Below, piece by piece: positions 44,690-53,852 of a stretch of DNA of 64,000 nt (position 1 is the first letter of the stretch; every line of letters starts with the position of its first letter). The stretch comes from JACDBE01 sp963714055. GTDB lineage: Bacteria; Actinomycetota; Acidimicrobiia; Spongiisociales; UBA5794. The translations under genes were made by a program, and so were the position numbers. Below the pieces are notes generated by a model that saw nothing but the letters and a program-made list of their open reading frames with translations, did not search any database and was not told the origin of the DNA. Location of the stretch: contig OY970227.1 of the NCBI GenBank assembly GCA_963714055.1, forward strand, positions 2,728,001 to 2,792,000. Direction: 5' to 3'.

Positions 44690-45100
44690 CTTCACGGGCG
44701 TGAAGACACGACTGGCAGAGTGTCCCGTGCCCGTCGACGTCGACACAAGCCTCCCAGCAAGTGGCGACATTGGCAGCTTCGTTGCGAGCGTCGCATCCGA
44801 AGCCGGAGGGAAGCCCGGTTGCTCGAGGTCGAGGTAGCCGGTGCAGTGGCCCGACGCGACCGACGCCATGAACACCTGCCATGCGACCATCGACGTGCCG
44901 ACGTCTCGTGGCCCCGTGACCAGGATTGCTGAGGAATCGTTGATCACTCGTGGCGGAAGAGATGCGGGAACCTCGGTGATCGACGCCGGTGGCCATGGCC
45001 CGAGTAGCCGCACGAGCTCGGCGGCGACCTCGTCCACGCCAACGGGATGGGTGGTGATGTCCGGCCATCGTCTGTTCGCCGCCCGTTGCCACGGCGTCGT
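44690..45100 (-). pseudogene. Possible remnant of a P-loop ATPase gene
   Basis: This part of a 520-base gap has an open minus-strand frame reading VDEVAAELVRLLGPWPPASI, then AILVTGPRDVGTSMVAWQVF and TGYLDLEQPGF. The GPRxVGTS segment and the following YLDL strand look like the Walker A and next strand of an actinobacterial ATPase family with GTS in place of GKS/T. The rest has no recognisable features and no clear start, so I treat it as decayed. Low confidence. Confidence 0.35.
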
Positions 45101-45186
45101 TTGTGGCCGGCGACGTCGGCCCGGGTGACAAAACAGTTCGATCGGCGGATCGCCGTACCGTCGGGTCGCCCGTAGGATGGCCTCTC

Positions 45187-47068
45187 ATGTTGCGCAACGC
45201 AGACCGGGCCCGGGGCCGTCGCGGCGATCCGGTCCGTAACCCCACGGCCGACGACTTCGGGCAGCTCCGCAAGCTGTTCCGCTATGCCAAGCCGTACCGG
45301 GGCGCCTTCTTCATCGGGTTGTTCGGCGTGCTCGTCTCCACCGCCGCCGGGCTGGTGTTCCCGAAGGTCATGGGGACCCTCATCGACACGATGAACTCGG
45401 GGGAGGGGAGCAACGAAGCCCTCAACCGCACCGCCCTCATCTTGCTGGGGGTGTTCTTCATCCAGGCCGTGTTCGCCTTCGTCCGCACCTACTACCTGTC
45501 CCTCGTCGGTGAGGGGATCGTCGCCGACCTCCGCTCGGGCACCTACAAGCACCTGATGACGCTCCCGGTCGGCTTCTTCGACACCCGCAAGACCGGGGAG
45601 ATCACCTCGAGGCTCACCAGCGACGTCGCCGTGGTCCAGACCACGATGTCGACCTCTCTGGCCAACGCCGTCGCCCAGAGTGTCACGCTGGTCGGCGGGG
45701 TGGCGCTGCTGATCATCACGAGCCCCCAGCTCACCCTCACCGTCGCCCTCATCCTGCCGGTGGCGATCCTGTTCGCCCGGATCTTCGGTAAGAAGCTCCG
45801 CAGGGTGTCCACCCAATTCCAGGACAAGCTCGCCGATGCGACCGCCGACGCCGAGGAGACCATCTCGGCGGTGCGGGTGATCAAGTGGTTCAGCGCCGAG
45901 GAGATCGAGGTGCGCCGCTACCACGGTGCGGTCCAGGCGGCTTACCGGGTGGCCCTGCGCCGGGCCCGCCTGCGGGGTCTGCTCAGCCCGATCGTCACCT
46001 TCGTCGCCCTGGGCACCGTGGCGCTGGTGCTGTGGCAGGGGGGCCGGCAGGTCATCGCCGGGACCATGCAGATGGGTGACCTGGTCGCCTTCCTGCTCTA
46101 CACGGTCACCGTCGCCGGCGCCATCGGAGCCCTGTCGGGCATGTACGCCGAGCTCATGGAGGCGCTGGGAGCCTCACGCCGCATCTTCGAGCTGCTCGAC
46201 GCCACCAGTGAGCTCCACGAGGCCGATCACCCGGTCTCGTTGGGCAAGGTCGAGGGCCGGGTCGCCTTCGAGAGCGTCGGCTTCCACTACCACGACCGTG
46301 CCGTCGACGTTCTGTCCGACGTGGACTTCGTGGTCGAGCCTGGCGAGGTGGTGGCGCTGGTCGGGCCGTCCGGGGCCGGCAAGTCGACCATGGTGCAGCT
46401 CATCCCGCGGTTCTTCGACGTCGCCTCGGGCCGGGTGTTGATCGACGGTGTCGACGTCCGCGACGTGCGGCTGCGAGGAGCTGCGCTCGCACATGGCGGC
46501 GGTGCCGCAGGAGACCCAGCTCTTCTCGGGTTCCATCGCCGAAAACCTGCGGGTGGGCAACCCCGAAGCCAGCGACGAGGAGCTCTACGCGGCCGCCACC
46601 TCGGCCAACGCCCACGACTTCATCTCTGCCTTCCCCGACGGCTACGAGACCATCGTGGGGGAGCGGGGCATCAAGCTCTCCGGCGGGCAGCGGCAGCGGG
46701 TGGCGATCGCCCGGGCGATCCTCAAGGACCCCAGGATCCTGATCCTCGACGAGGCCACCAGCTCGCTCGACACCGAGTCGGAGGCAGTGGTCCAGGAGGC
46801 GCTCGAAGTCCTCATGCAGGGCAGGACCACCCTCGTGATCGCCCACCGGCTCTCCACCGTTCGGAACGCCGACCGCATCCTCGCCCTCGACGGCGGCAGG
46901 ATCGTCGAAGAGGGCAGCCACGACGAGCTGATGGCGCTCGGCGGGCTGTATGCCGACTTGTACTCACGTCAGCTGATCGACACCGCCACCGAGGACGCCC
47001 TCGATCCCGCCGGCACCGAGGAGTCCCCCGCCGCCGAGCCAGTCGGAGGCGTCTGGGACGGGGTGTAG
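45187..47068 (+). pseudogene. ABC exporter half-transporter (ABCB/MsbA type), one frameshift
   Basis: About 626 residues after correction. Six transmembrane helices span about 35-330, with exporter coupling features (RSGTYKHLMTLPVGFFDTRKTGE). The ATPase domain has Walker A GPSGAGKST, Q-loop VPQETQLFSGSI, signature LSGGQRQR, Walker B ILILDEATS and H-loop IAHRLST. One extra base near 46471 splits DVRDVRL and EELRSHMAAVPQETQ. A homodimer exporting lipid or drug is likely. TAGGAT (45173-45178) ends 8 bases before the ATG. A hairpin repeat follows the stop. Confidence 0.9.
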
Positions 47069-47091
47069 GCGCCGGCAGTTCCGCCTCGCGG

Positions 47092-47130
47092 GCTCGGCTC
47101 CTCCCGCAGATGGAGCCCCTACCCCATCGC
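47092..47130 (-). repeat. Third, inverted copy of the GATGGGG hairpin repeat
   Basis: Read on the minus strand, 47130-47092 gives GCGATGGGGTAGGGGCTCCA and then TCTGCGGGAGGAG, matching the copies near 43.3 kb over about 30 bases, with one mismatch in the hairpin stem. It lies between the stops of the convergent exporter and transaldolase genes. Confidence 0.65.
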
Positions 47131-47136
47131 AGGCCG

Positions 47137-48243
47137 TCAGCGCATCGACTCCGCCATCTTGGCCTCGATGGTGGCGTAGACCTCGGCCATCGAGTCGGCG
47201 AAGGCCTGGACCCCTTCGGTCTGCAGCTCCCGGGTGACCTGGTCGTAGCTCACCCCGACCTCCCCGAGCCCGGCGATCACGGCCTCGGCGTCGTCGAGTC
47301 CCTCGGTGAGGGTGGACGCCACCGTGCCGTGGTCGTTGAAGGCATCGACGGTGGCCGGCGGCATGGTGTTGACCGTGTTCGGCCCGATCAGCTGGTCGAC
47401 GTACATCGTGTCCGGATACGCCGGGTTCTTGGTGGACGTGGATGCCCACAGGACCCGCTGAGGGCGGGCGCCGCCGGCAGCCAGCCGGGAGAAGCGCTCA
47501 CCCTCGAACAGCTCCTGGTATCGGCGGTAGGCCAGCTTGGCGTTGGCCACCGCGCTACGACCCCGCAGGGCCATCGCCGCCTCGGTCCCGATCTTGTCGA
47601 GGGCGGCGTCGGCCTTGGTGTCGACCCGACTCACGAAGAACGACGCCACCGAACTCACCGACGACGGGTCCTCGCAACGCTCCAGCCCGGTGATGAAGGC
47701 GTTGGCCACCGCCTCGTAGTCGGCCAGGGCGAACATCAGGGTGATGTTGATGTTGAGCCCCTCGGCGGTGAGCTGCTCCACCGCGGGGACGCCCTCGTCG
47801 GTGGCGGGTACCTTGACCATCACGTTGGGCCGGTCGACCCGCGACCACAGGCGTCGTGCCGCCACCATGGTCCCTTCGGTGTCGTAGGCGAGATCGGGGG
47901 CGACCTCGATGCTGACGAAGCCGTCGGTGCCCTCGGCCTGGTCGTAGACGGGGCGGAGCACGTCGCAGGCGGCCCGGATGTCGGTGACGGCGAGATCCTC
48001 GAACACCGATTCGGCGTCCGGTTCCCTGCCCGAGCCCGTGGCAGTGATGATCTCTGCGATCTGGGCGTCGTAGTCGTCCGAGCCTCCCACCGCCTTCTCG
48101 AAGATGGTCGGGTTGGAGGTGACCCCCCGGATGCCGGCGGCCACCTGGGCGGCGAGCTCCCCGTCCGGCCCGAGCACTCCCCGGCTGATCGAGTCGAGCC
48201 AGACCGACTGGCCCACTTGGTTGAGCTGCTGGATCCTGTTCAC
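47137..48243 (-). CDS. tal: Transaldolase
   Basis: A 368-residue cytoplasmic enzyme moving a dihydroxyacetone unit between sugar phosphates in the non-oxidative pentose phosphate pathway. GVTSNPTIFEKA (about 39-50) and NVMVKVPATDEG (the Schiff-base Lys in VKVP) are diagnostic, as is STSTKNPAYPDTMYVD. Length matches the actinobacterial TalB/Tal group. On its strand TAGCCT (48256-48251) ends 7 bases before the GTG start, implying a leaderless message. Confidence 0.95.
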   Translation of the reverse strand: MNRIQQLNQVGQSVWLDSISRGVLGPDGELAAQVAAGIRGVTSNPTIFEKAVGGSDDYDAQIAEIITATGSGREPDAESVFEDLAVTDIRAACDVLRPVYDQAEGTDGFVSIEVAPDLAYDTEGTMVAARRLWSRVDRPNVMVKVPATDEGVPAVEQLTAEGLNINITLMFALADYEAVANAFITGLERCEDPSSVSSVASFFVSRVDTKADAALDKIGTEAAMALRGRSAVANAKLAYRRYQELFEGERFSRLAAGGARPQRVLWASTSTKNPAYPDTMYVDQLIGPNTVNTMPPATVDAFNDHGTVASTLTEGLDDAEAVIAGLGEVGVSYDQVTRELQTEGVQAFADSMAEVYATIEAKMAESMR

Positions 48244-48286
48244 GACCCAAAGGCTACCCGGTCGTCGTGATGTTCACTCCTGCCGA

Positions 48287-49165
48287 TCAGAACCGCTTGA
48301 GGACTTCCTCGAGCCGGGTCCTGGGGTCGTCCTCGAGGTCCGAGCGGGACAGGGCGAAGGCGACGTTGGCTTCGAGGAAGCCGATCTTGGTGCCGCAGTC
48401 GAACCGCGTTCCGCCGAGCCTCACCCCGTGGAACGGCACGTTGCCGACGAGGCGGGCCATGGCGTCGGTGAGCTGGATCTCGCCTCCGGCTCCGCGCTCG
48501 GCGTCGTCGAGGACCTCCATGATCGCCGGCTGCAGGATGTAACGGCCGACGATCGCCAGGTTGGACGGCGCCTCCTCAGGGCTCGGCTTCTCCACCAGCC
48601 CCTCGACGGCGACCACCCGGCCGTCGTCCTCGCCGGGAGTGATCACCCCGTACCGGGAGGTGGCCGCCGGGTCGATCTCCATCAAGGAGAGCACGTTGCC
48701 GCCCCGCTCCTCGTGGACCTTGACCAGGTCGACGAGGGTCGGCGGCTCGGACATGATCAGGTCGTCGGCGAGCAGCACGGCGAACGGCTCGTTGCCGATC
48801 AGGCGACGGGCACACCACACGGCGTGGCCCAATCCGAGCGGCTCGCCCTGGCGGACGTAGGCGATCTGGCCGGGGACCGGCCGCGACCGCTGTACCAGCT
48901 TCAACGCGGCCTTGCTCTCCCGCCGGTCCAGCTCGCGCTCCAGCTCGGCGTTGCGGTCGAAGTGGTCCTCGATCGCCGACTTACCCCGCCCGGTGACGAA
49001 GATGAACTCCTCGATGCCGGCGGCTCTCGCCTCGTCGACGGCGTACTCGATGAGCGGGGTGTCCACCACCGGGAGCATCTCCTTGGGGAGCGCCTTGGTG
49101 GCGGGGAGGAACCTGGTGCCGAGGCCCCCAACCGGGAACACGGCGGTCCGAACCGGCTTGTGCAT
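48287..49165 (-). CDS. galU: UTP-glucose-1-phosphate uridylyltransferase
   Basis: A 292-residue nucleotidyltransferase making UDP-glucose for polysaccharide and cell-envelope synthesis. GGLGTRFLPATKALPKEMLP (13-32) is the nucleotide-binding signature. LLADDLI supplies the metal Asp, VEKPSPEEAPSNLAIVGRYI the sugar loop, and GGTRFDCGTKIGFLEA the C-terminal signature. An AGGGGG site precedes the ATG. Same orientation as transaldolase but with a 43-base gap. Confidence 0.95.
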   Translation of the reverse strand: MHKPVRTAVFPVGGLGTRFLPATKALPKEMLPVVDTPLIEYAVDEARAAGIEEFIFVTGRGKSAIEDHFDRNAELERELDRRESKAALKLVQRSRPVPGQIAYVRQGEPLGLGHAVWCARRLIGNEPFAVLLADDLIMSEPPTLVDLVKVHEERGGNVLSLMEIDPAATSRYGVITPGEDDGRVVAVEGLVEKPSPEEAPSNLAIVGRYILQPAIMEVLDDAERGAGGEIQLTDAMARLVGNVPFHGVRLGGTRFDCGTKIGFLEANVAFALSRSDLEDDPRTRLEEVLKRF

Positions 49166-49243
49166 GGTGTCGCCCCCTGGTTTCGGCGTCGACCTCGGCG
49201 GTCTCCGCCACGGATTCTACCGGGACCCTGGGCGGCGACGCCT

Positions 49244-49708
49244 TCAGCCGGTGGCGAGCTCCCGGGAAACCCGCTCGGCGTGCCCACCCGCCTTCACGTT
49301 GTACCAGGCGCGCTCCACGACACCGTCGCTGCCGATGACGAAGGTGGAGCGGATGATGCCCTCGTACTCCTTGCCGTAGTTCTTCTTCGTGCCCCAGGCG
49401 CCGAAGGCCTCGGCCATGGCGTGGTCCTCGTCGGACAGCAGCGGGAAGGGCAGGCCGTACTCCGTCCGGAATCGGTCCAGCTTCCCCACCGGGTCGGGGC
49501 TGACCCCGATGATGTCGTACCCGGCGGCGACGAATCCCTCGTGCCGGTCGCGGAAGTCGCACGACTCGGTGGTGCATCCGGGTGTGAACGCCTTCGGGTA
49601 GAAGAACACCACGAACGGCCTACCGGAGAAGTAGGCCAGATCGACCTGGTTCCCGTCCTGATCGGGCCGGCTGAAGGCGGGAGCGGCGTCGCCCGGCTGC
49701 AACTGCAT
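49244..49708 (-). CDS. bcp: Peroxiredoxin, Bcp/PrxQ type
   Basis: A 154-residue thiol peroxidase reducing hydroperoxides with thioredoxin. FTPGCTTESCDFRD has the peroxidatic Cys and, five residues on, the resolving Cys, the 1-CxxxxC layout of PrxQ. The catalytic Thr (TPGC) and YGKEYEGIIRSTFVIG are also conserved. On its strand TACGCT (49721-49716) ends 7 bases before the ATG, so it is probably leaderless. Confidence 0.94.
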   Translation of the reverse strand: MQLQPGDAAPAFSRPDQDGNQVDLAYFSGRPFVVFFYPKAFTPGCTTESCDFRDRHEGFVAAGYDIIGVSPDPVGKLDRFRTEYGLPFPLLSDEDHAMAEAFGAWGTKKNYGKEYEGIIRSTFVIGSDGVVERAWYNVKAGGHAERVSRELATG

Positions 49709-49762
49709 GGGCCGGAGCGTAGACCCGCTGATCCAACCCGGGTGTCGAGGGTGCGCAGCGGT

Positions 49763-50785
49763 TCAGCCGGCGCGGATGCGGAGCTGACCGCAGGCGGCGT
49801 CGATGTCCTGGCCACGGGTGTCGCGCAACGTGACGTTGGCGCCGCCGGCGCGAACCTCGGCGAGGAACTCCTCGACCTTCTCGGGGGTCGGCGGGAGGTC
49901 GGCGGTGAGCGGCGTCGGGTTCAGGGCGATCACGTTCACGTGGGCGCGGAGATCGCGGGCGATCGCAGCGAGCTTTCGGGCCTGGTCGGGGCCGTCGTTG
50001 ACACCGGCGATCAGCGTCCACTCGATCGACACCCGACGGCCCTTGCGGGCGGTGTAGGCGGCGGCCGCTTCGATGACCTCCTCCAATGGGTACCGGTCGT
50101 TGAGCGGGACCAGGCGGGAGCGCAGCTCGTCGTCGGCGGCATGGAGGCTGACGGCAAGGCCCACCTGCCACGGGCTGTCGGTCAACCTCCGAATCCCGGG
50201 GACGAAGCCGACGGTGGACACCGTGATCGATCGGGCGCCGATGCCCATCACGGCGATCATTCGCCGCAGCGACTCGGACACCCTGTCGAAGTTGGCCAGC
50301 GGCTCGCCCATCCCCATGAACACCACGTTGGTCACCCGCCCCGGTGCCCCTGGCATGCCGCCGGTGCGCAGGAAGGCGGCGGCATAGGCGACCTGGGCGA
50401 CGATCTCGCCGGCCTCGAGGTGTCGCTCGAAACCGAACTGGCCGGTGGCGCAGAACGTGCACCCCATGGCGCACCCCGCCTGTGACGAGATGCACAGGGT
50501 GGTGCGGCGCGGGTAGCCCATCAGCACCGCCTCGATGGAGGCGCCGCCGGCGGCCCGGAACAGCCACTTGCGGGTCGTCCCCCGCTCCGCCGACTGGGTG
50601 ATCTCGACGGTGAACGGGTACAGGTGCTCGGCGAACCGCTCCCGCAACGGTTCGGGGAGGTTGGTCATCGCCGCCGTCTCCAGCACCGGCGTGCGGTACA
50701 GCCAGCGGCGGAGCTGGCCGGCCCGGTAGGAGGGCTCCTCGGGGATCAGCTCGCCGAGGGTTTCGGGCTCGGCGAGGTAGAGCAC
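49763..50785 (-). CDS. rlmN: Dual-specificity RNA methyltransferase RlmN
   Basis: A 340-residue radical-SAM enzyme that methylates C2 of A2503 in 23S rRNA and A37 in some tRNAs. CAMGCTFCATGQFGF is the CxxxCxxC cluster site, NVVFMGMGEPLANFD the SAM-binding block, STVGFVPGI and LAVSLHAADDELRSRLVP the core, and the second catalytic Cys is in IDAACGQLR near the end. The GTG at 50785 (VLYLAEPETLGEL) follows GGAG; the long frame upstream of it is not conserved. The upstream helix-hairpin-helix gene ends 16 bases before. Confidence 0.94.
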   Translation of the reverse strand: MLYLAEPETLGELIPEEPSYRAGQLRRWLYRTPVLETAAMTNLPEPLRERFAEHLYPFTVEITQSAERGTTRKWLFRAAGGASIEAVLMGYPRRTTLCISSQAGCAMGCTFCATGQFGFERHLEAGEIVAQVAYAAAFLRTGGMPGAPGRVTNVVFMGMGEPLANFDRVSESLRRMIAVMGIGARSITVSTVGFVPGIRRLTDSPWQVGLAVSLHAADDELRSRLVPLNDRYPLEEVIEAAAAYTARKGRRVSIEWTLIAGVNDGPDQARKLAAIARDLRAHVNVIALNPTPLTADLPPTPEKVEEFLAEVRAGGANVTLRDTRGQDIDAACGQLRIRAG

Positions 50786-50801
50786 CGCACCACTCCGCGG
50801 C

Positions 50802-51137
50802 TCAGGCCGAGGACAGCCGCTCGGCCTGGGCGATCCAGTCGGCCACGGCATCGGGGCGCACCCCCGCGGCGGTGGCGATGCGCTCCGGGTCGGCGGAAGC
50901 GAGCTGGCGGAACGAGCTGATCCCGTTCTCGACGAGTCGGGCCGCGTAGATCGGGCCGATCCCGGCCACGGCGGTGAGGTCGTCGGGCGTCGCCGGCACC
51001 GGTGGCCGGGGCGCCACGCCTCGTATGGGTGCGGGCGCCGGCTCGATGGCCGGAGGGGGGAGCAGGCGGTCGCGCAGAAGGTAGATCGCCAGGCCGGCAA
51101 GGCCCAACGTGACCAGGGTGCGAAGGAGGGCCTTCAT
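50802..51137 (-). CDS. Membrane-anchored helix-hairpin-helix protein
   Basis: 111 residues: one N-terminal transmembrane helix (5-22), a Pro/Ala linker, then a helix-hairpin-helix domain (DDLTAVAGIGPIYAARLVEN, ISSFRQLASADPERI) like the DUF4332/NuoE-tail type. It may bind DNA or act as a protein-interaction module at the membrane. On its strand TAGACT (51150-51145) ends 7 bases before the ATG, indicating a leaderless start. It is just upstream of rlmN, probably in one transcript. Confidence 0.78.
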   Translation of the reverse strand: MKALLRTLVTLGLAGLAIYLLRDRLLPPPAIEPAPAPIRGVAPRPPVPATPDDLTAVAGIGPIYAARLVENGISSFRQLASADPERIATAAGVRPDAVADWIAQAERLSSA

Positions 51138-51186
51138 TCCGGCGAGTCTAGGAGCGAGCTCGGTCGTGCAGGTCGGCGAAACGGTG

Positions 51187-51921
51187 CTACGGCTGGCAGT
51201 TCCACTGCGACCAGGGGCTGGTGCTCGATCCCGACAGCCAGGCGGCCACGGCGATGTTGGCCTCGCCGTCGAACACGTCGGCACCGGACCACCCGGCGCT
51301 GACGCTGGCGCTCGCCCAGGTGCCTGGAAGGAACTGGAACAACCCTGACGCCCCGGACGCCTCGTTGTAGGCGTTCGGGTCGCCCTTGCTCTCGCACTCC
51401 ATCACCGACAGGGCGTCATCGACGAGCCCGGCCGGCCAGTACTCCTCGACGAGGGACCGCCATGCCTCGACCCCGCCGGTGTGGACCGGAGGCGACTCGG
51501 TGGTCGTGGTGGTGGGCGGCGGAGGAGGGGCGGGGGTCGTGGTCGTCGCCGGAGCCGCCGTGGTCGTGGTGGCCGCCGCTGTTTCGGCCGGGGCGGCGGT
51601 GGTGTCGGGAGCCGCGGTGGTATCGGGGGCGGCGGTCGTGGTCGTGGTAGTGGCTGCCTGCGCTGCTGCTCGGGCCGCCGCCCGCGCCGCCTGCCGCGCT
51701 TCGACCTCGAGTCGCAGCTGGGTGGCGTCGGCGGTGATCGCCGAGGCGATGGCGGCGGCGGCGATGCGCCCCGAGGCGTCGACCGGCAACACGACCCCTT
51801 CGGGGGTGGTGGAGGTCGCCGTGGTCTCGGCGGAGAACGCGGCGAAACCGACGACCGACAGCAACAAGATGACCAGGACGCCCACGAGGGCGAACGGGGA
51901 CCGGGACCGCATCGGCGACAT
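51187..51921 (-). CDS. Secreted transglycosylase-like (lysozyme-fold) protein
   Basis: About 244 residues. A hydrophobic signal or anchor (VGVLVILLLSVVGFAAFSA) is followed by a long low-complexity Ala/Thr/Pro linker (about 90-165). The C-terminal SLT-type domain reads VMECESKGDPNAYNEASGAS and GLFQFLPGTWA; the Glu of ECESKGDP is the likely catalytic acid. It may cleave peptidoglycan like resuscitation-promoting or SLT enzymes. Starts at 51921 or 51912 are possible; the GGAG site fits 51912 better. The linker is GC-rich, repetitive DNA prone to length change. Confidence 0.8.
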   Translation of the reverse strand: MSPMRSRSPFALVGVLVILLLSVVGFAAFSAETTATSTTPEGVVLPVDASGRIAAAAIASAITADATQLRLEVEARQAARAAARAAAQAATTTTTTAAPDTTAAPDTTAAPAETAAATTTTAAPATTTTPAPPPPPTTTTTESPPVHTGGVEAWRSLVEEYWPAGLVDDALSVMECESKGDPNAYNEASGASGLFQFLPGTWASASVSAGWSGADVFDGEANIAVAAWLSGSSTSPWSQWNCQP

Positions 51922-52041
51922 CACTCCGCTCTGTGTTGTCCGCTGCCGGTGGCGGACGCGGCCGTCAGCGCTCGGCCGCAGCGGGGCAGGGTAGGAAGTC
52001 GCCGATCGCACCGCCAAACGATCTGCCAGGAACTGGGGGGC

Positions 52042-53646
52042 TCACGCCACGCCGACGGCGGCGGTGGAGACCCTCGGGTCGGCCGCCCCGGTGACCGCGC
52101 CGGCGTCGACCGAGATGACCGCCACCGGGCCCCAACCGACCTCCCAGGGGCCGGCGGTCGACACGACGTGACCGCGGGCTTCGAGGCCGGTCACGATCTC
52201 CCGGCCCATCCGGCTCTCCACGTGCACGACGCTCCGATCGGCTTCCTCGTCGTCGACCACCCAGCGGGGCCGGCGAATCGCCTCGGCCGGGTCGAGCCCG
52301 CTGCCGAGGATGAGGTCGATCAGCTGGAGGAGGATCTGCGGCTGGAAGGAGCCGCCGCGCGTCCCGAGCAGCATCCGCAGCCCACCACCGACGGTCCACA
52401 GCGTGGGCGACAACGTGTGTGCCGGCCGGCTCCCGGGGGCCAGCTCGTTGGCGTGGCCAGGCACCAGGCAGAACCCGGCGCCCCTGTCGTGGAGGAACAC
52501 GCCGGTGTCGCCGGCCGACAAGCCGCTGCCGATGCCGTGGAAGTTGGACTGGATCAACGAGACGCCCATGCCGGCGCCGTCGCGACAGCACAGGTAGGTC
52601 GTGCCGCCGGCAGCGGGCGCCGGTGGCGGCCAGAATCCGGCGGCGTCGGAGTCGATGGCGTCGAGCAGCGGCCGGAGACGGTGGGCCGATACGAGATCGG
52701 AGGCGTTCCGCGGGATCCTGGCGGGGTCGGCGACGAGGTCGACGGAGTCGGCGGCCACCGCCCGGTAGGCCTCGATGAGGTGGTGGGTGCGCAGGGCAGA
52801 CCCGGGCGTCGAGCCCAGCCGCTCGGCGACCCAGCCGGCGGCGAGGGTGACGTAGCCGCGACTGTTGGGTGGGACCGTCCACCCCTCCCACCCGTGCACC
52901 GTCGTCCCGACCGGGTCCACCCAGTCGGCTTGCACGGTTGCCAGGTCGTCGGCGGTGACGAGACCCCCGGTTGCCTCGGTGATGGCGGCACCGACCGCCC
53001 CGTCGTAGAAGCCCGCGCGGCCGTGCTCGGCGAGGGTGCGCAGCGTCTCGGCCAGGCGGCGGCGCCGCAGCCTCGCCCCCGGTGCCGGCGCCTGCCCGCC
53101 GGGGTAGAGAACGCCGGCGGAGGGTTGTCCTGAGAGCAGCTCGGTGGTGGCGCCGAGCGAGGCGGCCAGCTCCGGTGACGCCTCGAACCCTCCCTCCGCC
53201 ACGGCGATGGCCGGGGCGAGCACGTCGCTCAGCGTCCACGTGCCGAACCGGGCGAGCAACGCCTCCCATCCGTCGACGCAGCCGGGGACGGTGATCCCCT
53301 CGGGTCCCCGGAAGGGGACGGCGGTCAGGCCCTCTCGGCGGAGCCGCTCGGGGTCGGCACCGGACCCGGCTCTACCGGACGCGTTGAGCGCGGCCGGCAC
53401 CGGATCGCCGGGTCGGTGGACCAGAGCGAACAGGTCTCCGCCCGGTCCGCATGTGTCGGGGAGGACGACGCCGACGACGACGTTGGCGGCGACGGCGGCG
53501 TCGACGGCGTTCCCGCCGGCGGCGAGCACGCCGGCACCGGCCCTGCTGGCCAGCCGGTGGGTGGTGACGACCAGCCCGTGCCCGGCGTCGACCGACGCTT
53601 CGGTGGCGTCGTGACCGACGTCGTCCGGCTCGGTGACCGCGGGCAT
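52042..53646 (-). CDS. Gamma-glutamyltransferase family protein
   Basis: A 534-residue Ntn-hydrolase of the gamma-glutamyltranspeptidase family, which self-cleaves and then hydrolyses or transfers gamma-glutamyl groups. The N-terminal AGGNAVDAAVAANVVVGVV and GPGGDLFALV are typical. The expected nucleophile Thr begins the small subunit at AGGTTYLCCRDGAG (about residue 349), where the usual Thr-Thr-His is Thr-Thr-Tyr. No signal peptide, so it may be cytoplasmic and nearer the non-GGT acylases of the family. The frame is uninterrupted. Confidence 0.86.
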   Translation of the reverse strand: MPAVTEPDDVGHDATEASVDAGHGLVVTTHRLASRAGAGVLAAGGNAVDAAVAANVVVGVVLPDTCGPGGDLFALVHRPGDPVPAALNASGRAGSGADPERLRREGLTAVPFRGPEGITVPGCVDGWEALLARFGTWTLSDVLAPAIAVAEGGFEASPELAASLGATTELLSGQPSAGVLYPGGQAPAPGARLRRRRLAETLRTLAEHGRAGFYDGAVGAAITEATGGLVTADDLATVQADWVDPVGTTVHGWEGWTVPPNSRGYVTLAAGWVAERLGSTPGSALRTHHLIEAYRAVAADSVDLVADPARIPRNASDLVSAHRLRPLLDAIDSDAAGFWPPPAPAAGGTTYLCCRDGAGMGVSLIQSNFHGIGSGLSAGDTGVFLHDRGAGFCLVPGHANELAPGSRPAHTLSPTLWTVGGGLRMLLGTRGGSFQPQILLQLIDLILGSGLDPAEAIRRPRWVVDDEEADRSVVHVESRMGREIVTGLEARGHVVSTAGPWEVGWGPVAVISVDAGAVTGAADPRVSTAAVGVA

Positions 53647-53852
53647 CGGCCGATGATGCCACCCGTCGGGGGTCCTTTGCCCGCGGGCGGTCGCCGGTTA
53701 CCTTGGCCGCCGCGATCGCTCCTCGGAGAGATCGGCCCCGGGTGGAGCGCCGGGCGAGGCTCGATCCTCGCGGTGTCGGGGCAGGGCGGACCGCTGACCT
53801 GTGAGCACCCACGTGCCCGTGACCAGTCGGCCGCCAGATGGAGATCCTCGAG
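53647..53852. other. Divergent spacer between the GGT-family and HD-GYP genes
   Basis: 206 bases. A TACCTT at 53699-53704 could be a -10 box for the rightward gene, giving a leader of about 140 bases. I looked for a riboswitch in that leader and could not match a known class. A small stem (CGATC...GATCG, around 53719) is the only structure I see. Confidence 0.35.

Noticed and set aside
46480..48270. Long plus-strand frame continuing from the ABC exporter into the transaldolase region
   Set aside because: It arises from the frameshift near 46471. Beyond that point the translation is nonsense and runs antisense to transaldolase, while the true exporter C-terminus is in another frame.
48104..50485. 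793-codon plus-strand frame across galU, bcp and rlmN
   Set aside because: Antisense to three core genes with complete catalytic motifs.
53705..53852. Possible riboswitch in the long leader of the HD-GYP gene
   Set aside because: I could not match the sequence to a c-di-GMP, c-di-AMP or other known class, and only one weak stem is visible.
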